Positions 21,068 through 32,500 of a DNA stretch of 64,000 nt are shown here, piece after piece. Source of the stretch: Pseudomonas indica NBRC 103045 (GTDB lineage Bacteria > Pseudomonadota > Gammaproteobacteria > Pseudomonadales > Pseudomonadaceae); the NCBI RefSeq assembly GCF_002091635.1, contig NZ_BDAC01000007.1, forward strand, positions 124,001 to 188,000, in the 5' to 3' direction. The position numbers were made by a program, and so were the translations under genes. The notes beneath the pieces were generated by a model. The model did no database searches, was not told the DNA's origin, and worked only from the letters and a program-made list of their open reading frames with translations. Numbering within the stretch: the first letter of the stretch is position 1; the number at the start of each line of letters is the position of its first letter.

Positions 21068-21538
21068 ATGTCCCATCCCAACGCTGAACTGATCATCCGT
21101 TTCTACCAGGCTTTCCAGCGTCTGGACGCCGATGCTATGGCGGCCTGCTATGACCAGGACGTGCATTTCAGCGATCCGGTGTTCCAGGACCTGCGTGGCC
21201 GGGATGCCGGTGATATGTGGCGGATGCTGACGCGCCGGGCGAAGGGGTTCTCGCTGAGCTTCGAAGATGTGCAGGCGGACGACCGCCAGGGCAGTGCCCG
21301 CTGGGTGGCGCGCTACACCTTCGCGGCGACGGGGCGGCCGGTGGTGAATCGCATCCAGGCGCGCTTCGTGTTTCGCGACGGCAAGATCGTCGAACACCGC
21401 GACAGTTTCGATTTGTGGGGATGGGCGCGGCAGGCGCTGGGGCTGAAAGGTTGGCTGCTGGGCTGGTTGCCGCCGGTTCAGGCGGCGATCCGCCGCCAGG
21501 CCCAACAAGGTCTGGCGGCGTTCAAGGCGGGGCGCTGA
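21068..21538 (+). CDS. SnoaL/NTF2-like protein
   Basis: 156 residues, soluble, NTF2-like cone fold by pattern: LIIRFYQAFQRLDADAMAACYDQDVHFSDPVF, then VARYTFAATGRPVVNRIQARFVFRDGKIVEHRDSFDLWGWARQALG. Such proteins are often small isomerases, hydratases or ligand carriers; no catalytic assignment is possible here. The 3' end converges on the asparaginase-like gene with one base between. Confidence 0.8.
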   Translation: MSHPNAELIIRFYQAFQRLDADAMAACYDQDVHFSDPVFQDLRGRDAGDMWRMLTRRAKGFSLSFEDVQADDRQGSARWVARYTFAATGRPVVNRIQARFVFRDGKIVEHRDSFDLWGWARQALGLKGWLLGWLPPVQAAIRRQAQQGLAAFKAGR

Positions 21539-21539
21539 C

Positions 21540-22028
21540 TCAGTCGGCGCTGGCTTCGAAACGGCCGGCGGCGCGGTTCTTCTTCACCTTGCCGGCCTCG
21601 AAGATGCGGCCGCTCATGGCCACGTAGATACCGTCGGGCAGGCACTGCAGGGCGCCGATGGCCACGCCGAGGTTGAACGGGGCGTCGGTCAGGCGCATGC
21701 GGGCCGGCTGCATGGCGCCGGTGAAGAGGATCACCTTGCCGGGAATGTCCTTGAGCACTTCGGCCGTGTTGGTCATGGTGTCGGTGCCGTGGGTGATCAA
21801 GATGTGCTTGGCCGGGCAGGCGGCGACTTTCTCGCGGATCAGGGCGCGGTCTTCGTCGGTCAGCTCCAGGCTGTCCTTTTTCAGCAGGCTCTCCACCTGG
21901 AAGTCGAACGTCACGCCGGCTTCCTGGAGAATCTGCGGTGCCATGGGATCGCCGATCTTGAAGTCGGAGAGGGCGTCGTAATACACCTTGTCGAAGGTGC
22001 CGCCGGTGGTGAAGATCTGAATATTCAT
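21540..22028 (-). CDS. Short asparaginase-domain protein
   Basis: 162 residues from MNIQIFTTGGTFDK; the open frame to 22103 lacks a ribosome site and family similarity. The two L-asparaginase signature motifs are both present (TTGGTFDK near 7-14 and ITHGTDTM near 77-84). The chain stops after the N-terminal domain, at half the usual 330 residues. Short single-domain homologues are known in many proteobacteria, so this is probably a real family and not a truncation. Activity uncertain. Confidence 0.8.
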   Translation of the reverse strand: MNIQIFTTGGTFDKVYYDALSDFKIGDPMAPQILQEAGVTFDFQVESLLKKDSLELTDEDRALIREKVAACPAKHILITHGTDTMTNTAEVLKDIPGKVILFTGAMQPARMRLTDAPFNLGVAIGALQCLPDGIYVAMSGRIFEAGKVKKNRAAGRFEASAD

Positions 22029-22257
22029 GTGAGGCTCCCATTTCCCAGATAGCGGCTTGTGGCCGTGCCGCGGATTATTGCCTAAGCTCGCCGGCGACTC
22101 CATGCAGGATGCGCTACATGATCACCCTGGTTCAGTTGCCGGCCGGTTTCTCCCTGGCCATTCCCGGCTCTTCGTGCAAGAGCAGCTTGGCGTTCCGATT
22201 GAAGACGATGTCCGACACGAAGAAGGCACCGCGGGTTCCGACGATGAGGGCGCCTCG

Positions 22258-22557
22258 TTGACCGCCGCGCCGCCCAAACCCTGGTTCGCCTATCTGGTGC
22301 GGGCCGAGAACGGTGCGCTGTATTGCGGCATCAGCGACGACCCGCTGCGGCGCTTCGAGCAGCACCGCAGCGGCAAGGGCGCGCGTTTCTTCCATTCCAG
22401 CCCGGCCCAGGCGCTGGTCTATGTCGAGGCCTGCGCCGACAAGGGCGATGCGTTGCGCCGCGAGCGGGCGATCAAGCAACTGTCGAAGAGGGCCAAGGAA
22501 GCCCTGGTGCTGGCCGCTGGCGTCATGGCCCTGGCTGATAGTCCTGTATCAGGCTGA
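22258..22557 (+). CDS. GIY-YIG nuclease-like protein, YhbQ family
   Basis: 99 residues if started at TTG 22258, preceded by GAGG eight bases before. The GIY-YIG fold is visible: [37 protein letters not shown], with Arg and the later Glu ([21 protein letters not shown]). The length matches YhbQ (about 100). An ATG at 22102 in the same frame would add 52 unconvincing residues. Probable structure-specific nuclease or DNA-damage protein; role unproven. Confidence 0.8.
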   Translation: MTAAPPKPWFAYLVRAENGALYCGISDDPLRRFEQHRSGKGARFFHSSPAQALVYVEACADKGDALRRERAIKQLSKRAKEALVLAAGVMALADSPVSG

Positions 22558-22618
22558 ACGGGTAGGCCGACGGCGGTCCGACGGTTAAGCTGGGGCTCTT
22601 TCACTGCGGAGTCCCGCC

Positions 22619-23554
22619 ATGCACGAGCTGATCCTGCACCACTACCCGACCTCGCCGTTCGCCGAAAAGGCCCGCCTGATGCTGGGCTTCAAGCAGTTGT
22701 CCTGGCGTTCGGTGCTGATCCCGCCGGTGATGCCCAAGCCCGATCTCACCGCGCTGACCGGCGGCTACCGCAAGACTCCCGTGTTGCAGGTGGGCGCCGA
22801 TATCTACTGCGACACCGCGCTGATCGCCCGTCGCCTGGAGGCGGAGAAGGCGACCCCGGCACTGTTCCCGGAAGGGCAGGAGTTCAATGTCGCCACCGTT
22901 GCCCAATGGGCCGACTCGCTGGTGTTCCAGCATGCGGTGAGCCTGGTGTTCCAGCCGGAATCCATCGCCCTGCGCTTCGGCAAGCTGCCGCCGGAGGCGA
23001 TCAAGGGCTTTCTCGCCGACCGCGCCGGGCTGTTCAGCGGTGGTAGCACCAGCCGCCTGCCGTTGGAACAGGCCAAGCACCAGTGGCCTACGATCATGGC
23101 CCGAGTCGAGCAACAACTGTCGCGGGAGGCCGGTGACTTCCTGTTCGGCGAACCGTCTTTGGCCGACATTTCCCTGGCGCATTCGCTGTGGTTCCTCAAA
23201 GGCACGCCGATCACCGCCCCGCTGGTGGATGCCTATCCCGCCGTAGCCGCCTGGCTCGGCCGGGTGCTCGGGTTCGGTCATGGCTCGCACAGTGAAATGG
23301 CCTCGGCGGACGCCATCGAAATCGCTCGTGCGGCGACCCCGGCCGCGCTGCCGCAGGAGCAACTGGACGAACCCAATGGCTTCGAGATCGGCCAGCGCGT
23401 GGCCATCGCCGCGATCGATTACGGCGTCGACCCGGTGGAGGGCGAGCTGCTGTTCGCCGGCAGCGAGGAGCTGGTCCTGCGCCGCGAAGACGAGCGCGCG
23501 GGCATGGTGCACGTGCATTTCCCGCGTATGGGCTTCCGGATCGAGGCCCGTTAA
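22619..23554 (+). CDS. Glutathione S-transferase-like protein
   Basis: 311 residues. The N-terminal thioredoxin-fold domain reads ELILHHYPTSPFAEKARLMLG, with Ser in the catalytic position, and cis-Pro in YRKTPVLQVG. A helical C-terminal domain follows, with an extra 80 residues beyond the usual GST length. Its 3' end overlaps the convergent metallopeptidase gene by 4 bases. Substrate unknown. Confidence 0.85.
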   Translation: MHELILHHYPTSPFAEKARLMLGFKQLSWRSVLIPPVMPKPDLTALTGGYRKTPVLQVGADIYCDTALIARRLEAEKATPALFPEGQEFNVATVAQWADSLVFQHAVSLVFQPESIALRFGKLPPEAIKGFLADRAGLFSGGSTSRLPLEQAKHQWPTIMARVEQQLSREAGDFLFGEPSLADISLAHSLWFLKGTPITAPLVDAYPAVAAWLGRVLGFGHGSHSEMASADAIEIARAATPAALPQEQLDEPNGFEIGQRVAIAAIDYGVDPVEGELLFAGSEELVLRREDERAGMVHVHFPRMGFRIEAR

Positions 23555-24378
23555 CGGGAGCTGGCGGCCGGGTGCAGCCTCGGCACCCGTGCCGCCAGTT
23601 CGCGGAAGTAGGCGATGCGTTCGTAGCAGAGCGTCAGCTCGCCGCTGATGCGGTTGTACCAGGCATCCGGCGCGCCGCAACTGGTCAGCCGCAGGGTCAG
23701 GTCGCGGGGCAGCGGGAAGCTGGTGCTGGCCTTTTCGGCGACCTTCTCCAGCTCACCGCTGGCCCGCACCCTGGCCAGCAGTTCTTCGCCATCGTCCAGG
23801 CTGGGCGGCGGCGGGTCGTAGACCACCTGGATGCGATGACGCACCGGCTCTTCCGGCGGGCGGCGGAAATGCTCCTGGAACCAGTTCACCGCATGGCGGG
23901 CCTGCTGGTATTCGTCGGGGCAGAAGAAGGCGCGCTCGTCCGGCAGGCCGGTGGCTTGGATCATCCACTCCAGGCGCACCGGATCGCTGCCGTAGGCCAG
24001 GCAGGCGATGTTGTAGAAGCGCTGGGCGTCCAGGGCGTGGCTGTCCCATTCCCGGATTTCCTCGTCCGGCCGTTTCGGCCGCTGCCACTCCACCCGCCAG
24101 TAGTCGGCGATGTCCAGCATCCGTTCGGGGAAGTCGGCCTCGCGCTGGCGTTCGTCGATCAGGAACAGCCCCATGAAACCCAACTGATCGGCGGCGTCCT
24201 CCTCGCGGCCGAGCACCGGCAGGCGCAGCTCGTTGATCAGCAGGTGCCCCATTTCGTGAAACAGCGTGAACTCGGCATTGGCGGTGACGAAGCGGAGCTC
24301 TTGCGGTGTCATCGTCTGTGCCGGGCTGGCGAATGCCAGCGCCGGCATTAGGAAGATCAAGGCAATGAGGGCGCGCAT
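23551..24378 (-). CDS. DUF4344-type putative zinc metallopeptidase, exported
   Basis: 275 residues with a short signal peptide (MRALIALIFLMPALAFASPA). The zinc motif HExxH is present as LFHEMGHLLINEL near residue 41-45, followed by EEDAADQLGFMGLF, which supplies a likely third ligand. Conserved Cys pairs occur later. Periplasmic or secreted. Separated from the ndpA stop by 13 bases, so probably read through from it. Confidence 0.8.
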   Translation of the reverse strand: MRALIALIFLMPALAFASPAQTMTPQELRFVTANAEFTLFHEMGHLLINELRLPVLGREEDAADQLGFMGLFLIDERQREADFPERMLDIADYWRVEWQRPKRPDEEIREWDSHALDAQRFYNIACLAYGSDPVRLEWMIQATGLPDERAFFCPDEYQQARHAVNWFQEHFRRPPEEPVRHRIQVVYDPPPPSLDDGEELLARVRASGELEKVAEKASTSFPLPRDLTLRLTSCGAPDAWYNRISGELTLCYERIAYFRELAARVPRLHPAASSR

Positions 24379-24391
24379 GCGGGCGTTCGGC

Positions 24392-25408
24392 TCAGTCCTT
24401 GCGCCGCTTGAGCTGGTCGCGCAGCTGGGTCGGCAGGTTGCGGATGATCAGCGTGTCCTGCGTCTCGTCATACTCGATCTTCGAGCCGAGCAGATGCGCC
24501 TCGAAGCTGATCGACAACCCTTCGGCGCGCCCGGTGAAGCGGCGGAACTGGCTCAGCGTGCGCTTGTCCGGCGGAATCTCCGGCGACAGACCGTAATCCT
24601 TGTTGCGGATGTGCTCGTAGAAGGCCCGTGGACGCTCCTCGTCGATCAGCCCGGACAGCTCTTCCAGGGTCATCGGCTCACCCAGCTTGGCCTGGGTGGT
24701 GGCGTAGTCCACCAGGGTATCGGTCTTTTCCCGGGCCTGTTCTTCGGGCAGGTCCTCGCTCTCGACGAAATCGCTGAATGCCTTGAGCAGGGTGCGGGTT
24801 TCGCTCGGCGCGTCCACGCCTTCCTGGCAACCGATGAAGTCGCGGAAGTAGTCCGACACCTTCTTGCCGTTCTTGCCCTTGATGAAGGAGATGTACTGCT
24901 TGGACTGCTTGTTGTTGCGCCACTCGGAAATGTTGATGCGCGCCGCCAGATGCAACTGGCCGAGGTCGAGGTGCTTGGCCGGGGCGACGTCCAGCGAGTC
25001 GGTCACCGCCACGCCTTCACTGTGGTGCAGCAGGGCAATCGCCAGGTAATCGGTCATGCCCTGCTGGTAGTGGGCGAACAGCACATGGCCGCCGGTGGAC
25101 AGGTTGGACTCTTCCATCAGCTTCTGCAGGTGTTCCACGGCCTGGCGGCTGAACGCGGTGAAATCCTGCGCGCCTTCCAGGTACTGGTTCAGCCAGCCGC
25201 TGAACGGATAGGCGCCGGATTCCTCGTGAAAGAAACCCCAGGCCTTGCCCTGCTTGGCGTTGTAGCTCTCGTTGAGGTCGGCGAGCAGGTTCTCGATGGC
25301 CTGGGATTCGCCCAGCTCCGAATCGCGGGCATGCAGCACGGCGGGGCTGCCATCGGGCTTCTTCTCGATCAGGTGGACGATGCAATGGCGTATCGGCATG
25401 TCGTGCAA
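24392..25408 (-). CDS. ndpA: Nucleoid-associated protein NdpA (YejK)
   Basis: 338 residues, full family length, beginning [17 protein letters not shown] and containing [17 protein letters not shown] and [21 protein letters not shown], both typical. NdpA binds double-stranded DNA in the nucleoid; precise function unsettled. First gene of a leftward unit with the metallopeptidase. The 150 bases between this start and the HAD gene show nothing clear. Confidence 0.93.
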   Translation of the reverse strand: MHDMPIRHCIVHLIEKKPDGSPAVLHARDSELGESQAIENLLADLNESYNAKQGKAWGFFHEESGAYPFSGWLNQYLEGAQDFTAFSRQAVEHLQKLMEESNLSTGGHVLFAHYQQGMTDYLAIALLHHSEGVAVTDSLDVAPAKHLDLGQLHLAARINISEWRNNKQSKQYISFIKGKNGKKVSDYFRDFIGCQEGVDAPSETRTLLKAFSDFVESEDLPEEQAREKTDTLVDYATTQAKLGEPMTLEELSGLIDEERPRAFYEHIRNKDYGLSPEIPPDKRTLSQFRRFTGRAEGLSISFEAHLLGSKIEYDETQDTLIIRNLPTQLRDQLKRRKD

Positions 25409-25558
25409 TCACTCGGGTTCACGGCGACGCGAAGGGCGTCGGAACAGCGCCAGCCGCGGCGGACGCGAAGAAAACGGACCCGACAGCGGCGATATGCGGT
25501 CGGGCCGGAGGAGTTTAATCCAAGCGGGAGGGGCTGGGGTGGCCTGAGTGTATCGGAA

Positions 25559-26263
25559 TCAAGGCAAGGCATCGGCCGGAGCGGCATAGCGCAGCCGCTC
25601 TACCAGCGCCGGCAACTCGCGCATGTCGTGCAACAGATGCTCGACGCCCAGTTCACGCAACACTTCGCCATGCTCCGGCGGGATGTGGCCGGCACCAAGG
25701 AAACCGATCACCCGCATGCCGGCGGTCAGCGCGGCGGTGACGCCGGTGGTGCTGTCCTCCACCACCAGGCAACGCTGCGGCGCGACCCCGGCGGTGCGGG
25801 CAGCCAGCAGATAGACATCCGGCGCCGGCTTCGGCCGCTCCACCCGGTCGGCGCTGAAGATGCCCACGTCCACCCGCTCGGTCAGCCCGCTGCGGCGCAA
25901 GGCATGGCGGACCGAGTCGTAGCGGCTGTTGGATGCCACCGCCAATGGCAAGTCGATGGCATACAGCGCCTCGCGCACACCGGGAATCGCCTGGGCTTCG
26001 GCATGGATGGTCGCCTCGCTCAGTTCGAGGTGGCGCGCGTGGAAATCCACGGGGATATCGAGGCCGAAATGCGCGGCGACCCGGGCAATGATGTCCCGGC
26101 TCTGCAGGCCGAAAGTGCCGTTGAGCAGCACATCCAGCTCCTGCTCCGACGGCGCCAGTTGCAACAAGGCCTCGCGCAGCACGCGGCCGGAAACGATTTC
26201 GCTATCGATCAGTACGCCATCGCAATCGCAGATCAGCAGGTCGACATGGGGCGTTCGGGTCAT
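25559..26263 (-). CDS. HAD-superfamily hydrolase (beta-phosphoglucomutase-like)
   Basis: 234 residues from MTRTPHVDLLICDCDGV. HAD motifs: I DCDGVLIDSE, II LAVASNSR, III KPAPDVYLLA, IV VEDSTTGVTAAL. The cap is a small helical domain, as in subfamily IA. The longer open frame to 26653 is antisense to the next gene and not used. Likely a sugar-phosphate or nucleotide phosphatase; substrate not predictable. Divergent from cdiA across about 270 bases. Confidence 0.87.
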   Translation of the reverse strand: MTRTPHVDLLICDCDGVLIDSEIVSGRVLREALLQLAPSEQELDVLLNGTFGLQSRDIIARVAAHFGLDIPVDFHARHLELSEATIHAEAQAIPGVREALYAIDLPLAVASNSRYDSVRHALRRSGLTERVDVGIFSADRVERPKPAPDVYLLAARTAGVAPQRCLVVEDSTTGVTAALTAGMRVIGFLGAGHIPPEHGEVLRELGVEHLLHDMRELPALVERLRYAAPADALP

Positions 26264-26534
26264 GGGCGCAGGCCTCGGGCGGTGTGATGCGGACGATGGG
26301 GCAGGCAATGGACCTCGGTACGTCGGGATTCGTTCGAAGGCCGGATGCCGGTACCGAGCATAACGGGCGGAGCGATGATGAGACAGGGTATCGGTGTTTT
26401 GCGGTTGGTCACCAACTCTCCGAGAGATCGCCAGCAAAAGCAGAAACACCCATCCTCTAGTAGCTCTTTGCGCTTGTTTTACCCACCCGCCCTTCCGAGA
26501 ATCCCGCGCTCGTCGATTCCAGAAGAGCGCCCAC

Positions 26535-29500
26535 ATGGACGTCCGCAGCCCCTTCTTCCAGACCATCGCCCTGGTTCTCAGCGGCGTACTGTTCCTCAAC
26601 CCCCTCGTCGTCACCGCGGCGGACCTGGCGGTGGCGGCGGGCAGCGGCGCCACGCTGACTCAGGCGGGCAACGGCGTGCCGGTGGTCAACATCGCCAAGC
26701 CCAACGGCAACGGCCTCTCGCACAACAAATTCTCGGAATTGAACGTCGGCCAGCAGGGCCTGATCCTCAACAACGCCACCAGCGCCACGCAAAGCACCCA
26801 GCTCGGCGGCATCATCCTCGGCAACGCGAATCTCCAGGGCCAGGCGGCGGGGCTGATCCTCAACGAAGTCACCGGCGGCAACCCCAGCCAGCTCAAGGGC
26901 TACACCGAAGTGGCGGGCAAATCCGCCCATGTCATCGTCGCCAACCCCCACGGCATTCGCTGCGACGGCTGCGGCTTTCTCAATACGCCGCGGGTTACCT
27001 TCAGCACCGGCAAACCCATCGTCGAGAACGGCCGGCTGGACCGTTTCAGCGTCGACGGCGGCGAGATCGTCATCGAAGGCGCCGGCCTCAACGCCAGCAA
27101 CATCGACCAGTTCGACCTGATCACCCGCAGCGCCAGGCTCAACGCCGAGCTGCACGCCAAGCAGCTCAACGTCATCACCGGGCGCAACGAGGTCAAGGCC
27201 AGCGACCTCAGCGTCACCGCCAAGACCGACGACGGCAGCGACAAACCGGCCCTGGCCATCGACAGCTCGGCGCTGGGCGGCATGTATGCCGGGGCGATCC
27301 GCCTGGTCGGCACCGAGGCCGGGGTGGGGGTGAAGCTGGCTGGGGACATGGCTGCCAGTGGCGGGGATATCCATATCGACCTCGCCAGCGGCCAGCTGAC
27401 CCTGGCGCGGGCGGGGGCCAGCCGGGACCTGCGTCTCGAAGCCGAGAAGATCGAGCTGACCGACACCGCCTACGCCGGCCGCACCGCTTCGGTCGAGGCC
27501 GAGGGTGAGGTCGTCAACCGCAAGAGCCTGGCGGCGGGCGAGACGGTGAGCCTGGACGGCGCCCAGGTGACCAACCAAGGCGTGATCGAAGCGGGCGTCA
27601 ACCCGGACAACACGCGCAACGCCCAAGGCGATGTCAGCCTGACCGGCCAGAACGTGCGCAACAGCGGCACGGTGATCGCCAGCCGGCAACTGACGGTGAC
27701 GGGTACGCAGACCCTGGACAACCAGGGCGGGACCTTGAGCGGCCAGGCCGGCGCCACGCTGAACGGCGGCGCATTGGATAACCGGCAGGGCCAGGTGTTC
27801 AGCGGCGGGACGCTGAACGTGGATGCCGGCAGCCTGGACAACCGCAACGGCAAGATGGCGGCGCAGGCGGTCGACTTCACCCTCGCCAATGCCTTGAGCA
27901 ACGACGCCGGGCTGATCGAGTCCGACACCACCCTGGCCGTGCGCGCCGGCCGTCTCACCAATGCCCAGGGCACCCTGCGGGCGTTGGGCGAGCGCGGGAT
28001 CAGTCGCTTCGTCATCGGTGGCCGCTTCGATAACGGCAAAGGCCTGGTGGAAATCGGCAACGCCGCGTTCAGCCTGAGCAGCGAGAGCCTGAACAACCTG
28101 GACGGGATAGTCCGCCATTTCGGCAGCCAGGGTTTCTCCCTCTCGCTGGCCAACCTGGGCCAGGCGGGCGGGCGCTTCATCACCGGCAGCGACCTGCACC
28201 TGGAGGCCGATAGCTGGACCAACGGCAGCCTGATCCAGGCGCGGACACTCAGCCTCGCCATCGGCACGTTCACCCAGACCGCCAGCGGCCAACTGCTGGC
28301 CAGCCAGTCCTTCACCGGGACCGGCAACACCTGGGTCAACAATGGCCTGCTGGCCAGCGACGGCGCCTTCAGCCTCACCCTGGGCGGCGGCCTCGGCACG
28401 CTCAGCCTGACCGGCACCCTGACCAACCACGGCACCCTGGGCAGCGGTAAAGCGCTGACCTTGTACGTTCCCACGCTGGTCAACGAAAACGGCCTGATCT
28501 TCAGCGGCGCCGACATGACGCTGCGGGTCGACACCTTCACCAATCGCCTGGCGGACGTCTTCAGCCTGGGCGCCATCGACCTGGCCAAGGATGACCAAGG
28601 CAACCGGGCGGCGCGTCTCGACAACCTCTCGGGCACCCTGGAAAGCACCGGCGACTTCAGCCTCAAGGCCGCGGTGATCAACAACACGCGCGCGGTTCTG
28701 GTCATCGACGATGCCGGCAAGTACACCGCCCGGATCACCGAACTGCCGTGCAGCGGCGCCTATGGTGCCGGCGACTGCAGTGGCAAGCGCAACGGCGTGT
28801 GGGAAATCGTCGAGCGCGACAAACTGGCGGTGACCGAGGCCAGCGCGGCGTCCAACCTCCAGGCCGGCGGCAACCTGTCGCTGGACGGGGACGAACTGAA
28901 CAACCACAGCAGCCGGATCAGTGCCGGCGGCACCATCGCCGGCACGTTGAAGCGGTTGGAAAACCACGGCGTGGAAACCGGGGAGATCGAAACCCGCCGC
29001 GTCTTCCTATCCGAACGCACACGCCACATCGACTCCTGGCAGGACGAAGCCGAACGTTTCACGGCGCGCTACTGGTACCGGAGCCCCGGCTACAACCCGG
29101 ATAACATCGGCGGACTGGAAAGCGCACTGAGCCACTTCATCGGCCGGATGGAGTCGGAGCAGACGCGTTTCCGCACCCTAACGCCCCTGGCGTCGGGGGA
29201 CCAAACCTACGCCGGCATCATCCAGGCCGGTGACACTATCGGCCTCACGGCCAGCGAACGGATCGACAACGGCGTGATCCGCCCGCACTTCACCTACGTG
29301 GCCGGTGGCAGCCGTGGCGCTGCCACGGACGGCTCGCGCTTTTCCACCCCGGTCGGCATCAACGCGCAACTGCCGGCCGACCTGCGTCAGCAGCGCATCG
29401 ACCCGCTGGCGTTAGCGGGGCTCAACCTGCCCACCCGTCCGGCTGCTTCGCACCAATACCTGATCGAAACCCACCCGGCGCTGACCCGCCTCAAGCGGTT

Positions 29501-32500
29501 CCTCAACTCCGACTACCTGCTGGACAAGCTGGGCTACGACATCGACAGGACGCAGAAGCGCCTGGGCGACGGCTTCTACGAGCAGCGCCTGATCCGCGAA
29601 GCCCTCGTCGCCCGCACCGGCCAGCGCTTCCTCGATGGGCTGACCTCCGACGAAGCGCTGTTCCGCTACCTGATGGACAACGCCATCGCCAGCAAAGAGG
29701 CGCTCAACCTCAGCGTGGGAATCACCCTGACCGCCGAGCAGGTGGCGGCGCTGACCCACGACATCGTCTGGCTGGAAGAGCGCGAAGTGCTGGGCGAGAA
29801 GGTACTGGTCCCAGTGCTCTACCTGGCCCAGGCCAAGGGCCGCCTGGCCCCCACCGGCGCCTTGATCCAGGCCCGTGACGTGGCCCTGATCAGCGGCGGC
29901 GACCTCCACAACAGCGGCACCCTGCGCGCCCGCCGCAACCTGGACATCACCGGGCAGAACCTCGGCAACAGCGGCCTGATGCAGGCCGACGAACACCTGC
30001 AACTGCTGGCCACCGACAGCATCCGCAACGCCCAGGGCGGGATCATCGCCGGGCGCGACGTGTCGGCCATCGCCCTGACTGGCGACATTCTCAACGAACG
30101 CAGCGTCACCACCCACGCCTCGACCGAGCGCGGCTACAACCACCGCGAAGACTTCGCCGACAGCGCCGCGCGCATCGAAGCCGCGAATGACCTGACGCTG
30201 GGCGCAGGCCGCGATATCCGGAATATCGGCAGCGCCGTCACGGCCGGGCGCGACCTGCGATTGGACGCCGGCCGCGATCTGCTGATCGTCGCCGCCGAAG
30301 AACACGACCGCACCGCCCTCCAGGCGCGCAAGCGCAACAGCCGGGTCGAGCGCATCGAACAGCACGGCTCGGACATCCGCGCGGGCCGCGACCTGAGCGC
30401 CCAAGCCGGCAACGACCTGGCGGTAAGCGCCAGCAAGGTCAAGGCCGACGGCGATGTCGGCCTCGAAGCAGGCGGCGACGTGCTCATCGCAGCGGCAGCC
30501 AACGAAAGCCACGTCGAAGCCCACCGCAAAAGCCGGCACAAAAAAGTCGATATGGAACGCAGCCGGATAACCCAGCAGGCGGCGGCAATCGAAGCCGGCG
30601 ATGATCTGGACGTGAAGGCCGGCAACGACCTCACCGTCATCGCCAGCCGCCTGGACGCGGGCGGCGAAGCCTACCTCTACGCCCAGCACGACCTCGGCCT
30701 GCTGGCGGCGGAAAACCTCGACCACCGCCTCGACGAAAAAAAGAAAAAAGGCGCCTGGGGCAGCAAGGCGTCGCGCAAGGACCAAATCACCCGCACCACC
30801 CAGGTCGGCAGCGAGATCGTCAGCGGCGACGACCTCACCCTCGCCAGCGAAGGCGACCAGACCTACCAAGCCACCCACCTGCAAAGCGGTGCCGACCTGA
30901 CCCTGGACAGCGGCAGCGCCATCGTCTTCGAAGGCGTGAAGGACAGCGAGCAGCAAGTCCACGAGAAGAGCAGGAGCAGCTGGGCCTGGAACGCGACGAA
31001 GGGCAAGGGCAACACGGACGAGACCCTGCGCCAATCCGAACTGATCGCCCAGGGCGCGCTGATCGTCAAGGCTGCCGAAGGCATCCGCATCGACATCAAG
31101 CAGGTCAACCAGCAGACCGTCAGCCAGACCATCGATGCCATGGTGAAGGCCGACCCGCAACTGGCCTGGCTAAAACAGGCCGAAGCCCGTGGCGATGTGG
31201 ACTGGCGGCGGGTGAAGGAGATTCACGAGTCGTTCAAGTACAGCCACTCGGGCCTGGGTGCCGGGGCGCAGCTGATCATCGCCATCGTGATGGCCGCCAT
31301 CATCGGGCCGATGGCCGCCGGCCTGGGAGCCGTGGGGCAAGCCGTCACCGTGAGCGTGGCCACCCAAGCCACGGTGAGCACCATCAACAACCGGGGCAAT
31401 CTCGGCGCAGTGGCCAAGGACGTCACCTCCTCGAATGCGATGAAGGGGTACGTGGTCAGTGCCGCAACGGCGGGGCTCGTGCAATACAACCCGGCCGAAC
31501 TCGGCATGAACTGGAGCAGCGTCGGCCAGGTGGCGACGAAGACGGTCGTCGATGCGGGCATCAAGACGGCGGTCTACGGCGGCAGCTTCAAGGACAACCT
31601 CGGCGACGCCGCGGTCGGCAACGCGGTGGCGATTGCCGGCGCCATCGGCGCGGATGCCATCGGCGACTACGTCCCGAAGGGCAGCCCACAGAAACTCATC
31701 CTGCATGCGGCCCTCGGTGGCCTACTGGCGGAAGCCTCGGGCGGCGACTTCCGCACCGGCGCCCTGGCTGCCGGCGCCAACGAAGCCCTGGTGGACTACC
31801 TGGGCGAGAAGCTCTTGCCCCAAGGCAAGGACCCGAACAGCGCGGAATACCGCCAAGGCGTGGCCAACCTGATGGCCAGCTCGCAACTGATCGGCGTACT
31901 GGCGGCTGTTCTGACCGGAGGCGATGCCGAATCGGCGGCGGCGGTGACAGCGAATGCCACCCAGTACAACTACCTACTGCACCAGGAAGTGCTGGATATG
32001 CTGGAGGAGCAGAAAAAATGCTCGACACCGGCATGCCGGGATGATGTTAGGGCACGCTATGCGGAGTTGGATGAACAGCGGAATCAAGAGCTGGCTGCCA
32101 CATGCCAGCAAGACATAACGAGCTGTGAGACTCTCTCTGCACAACTACAGGCTGATGCGCCTAAAATTCAGGCACTGGCCGATAAGCTTCGCCGAAGCGG
32201 AGATGGAAATACCGCGAGCGTCATTGGCTGGCTGGTACCCGGCAGCAACCAAATGGCGCAGGACATCATCACCAGCAGCATTGTCGCTCAGCGTGATGGT
32301 CCAGCTGCTAGTGCCATGGCGACCGGAGCTCAGATCATCGCGAGCGGTGTGGGAGGGGTTAAGCCGGGAGTTTCGGTTGGTGCAAAATCCAATAGCTCAT
32401 CGGCCATACTAGGAAACAAAACTGTCGCTCAGTTTGAAAAAAGCTTATCCACTCTTCCTCCGGGAGAAAGAGTTGCTCAAATTAAAGCAGTGGTAGCTAG

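Noticed and set aside
21540-22028. Truncated asparaginase pseudogene
   Set aside because: Both motifs and both ends look clean; short single-domain homologues are a known form, so a real gene is likelier.
26394-26534. Upstream extension of cdiA by 47 codons
   Set aside because: The secretion signal begins at the ATG at 26535; the extension is polar and would mask it.
26457-28967. 836-codon open frame on the minus strand
   Set aside because: Antisense to the cdiA 5' half, whose TPS domain is unmistakable.
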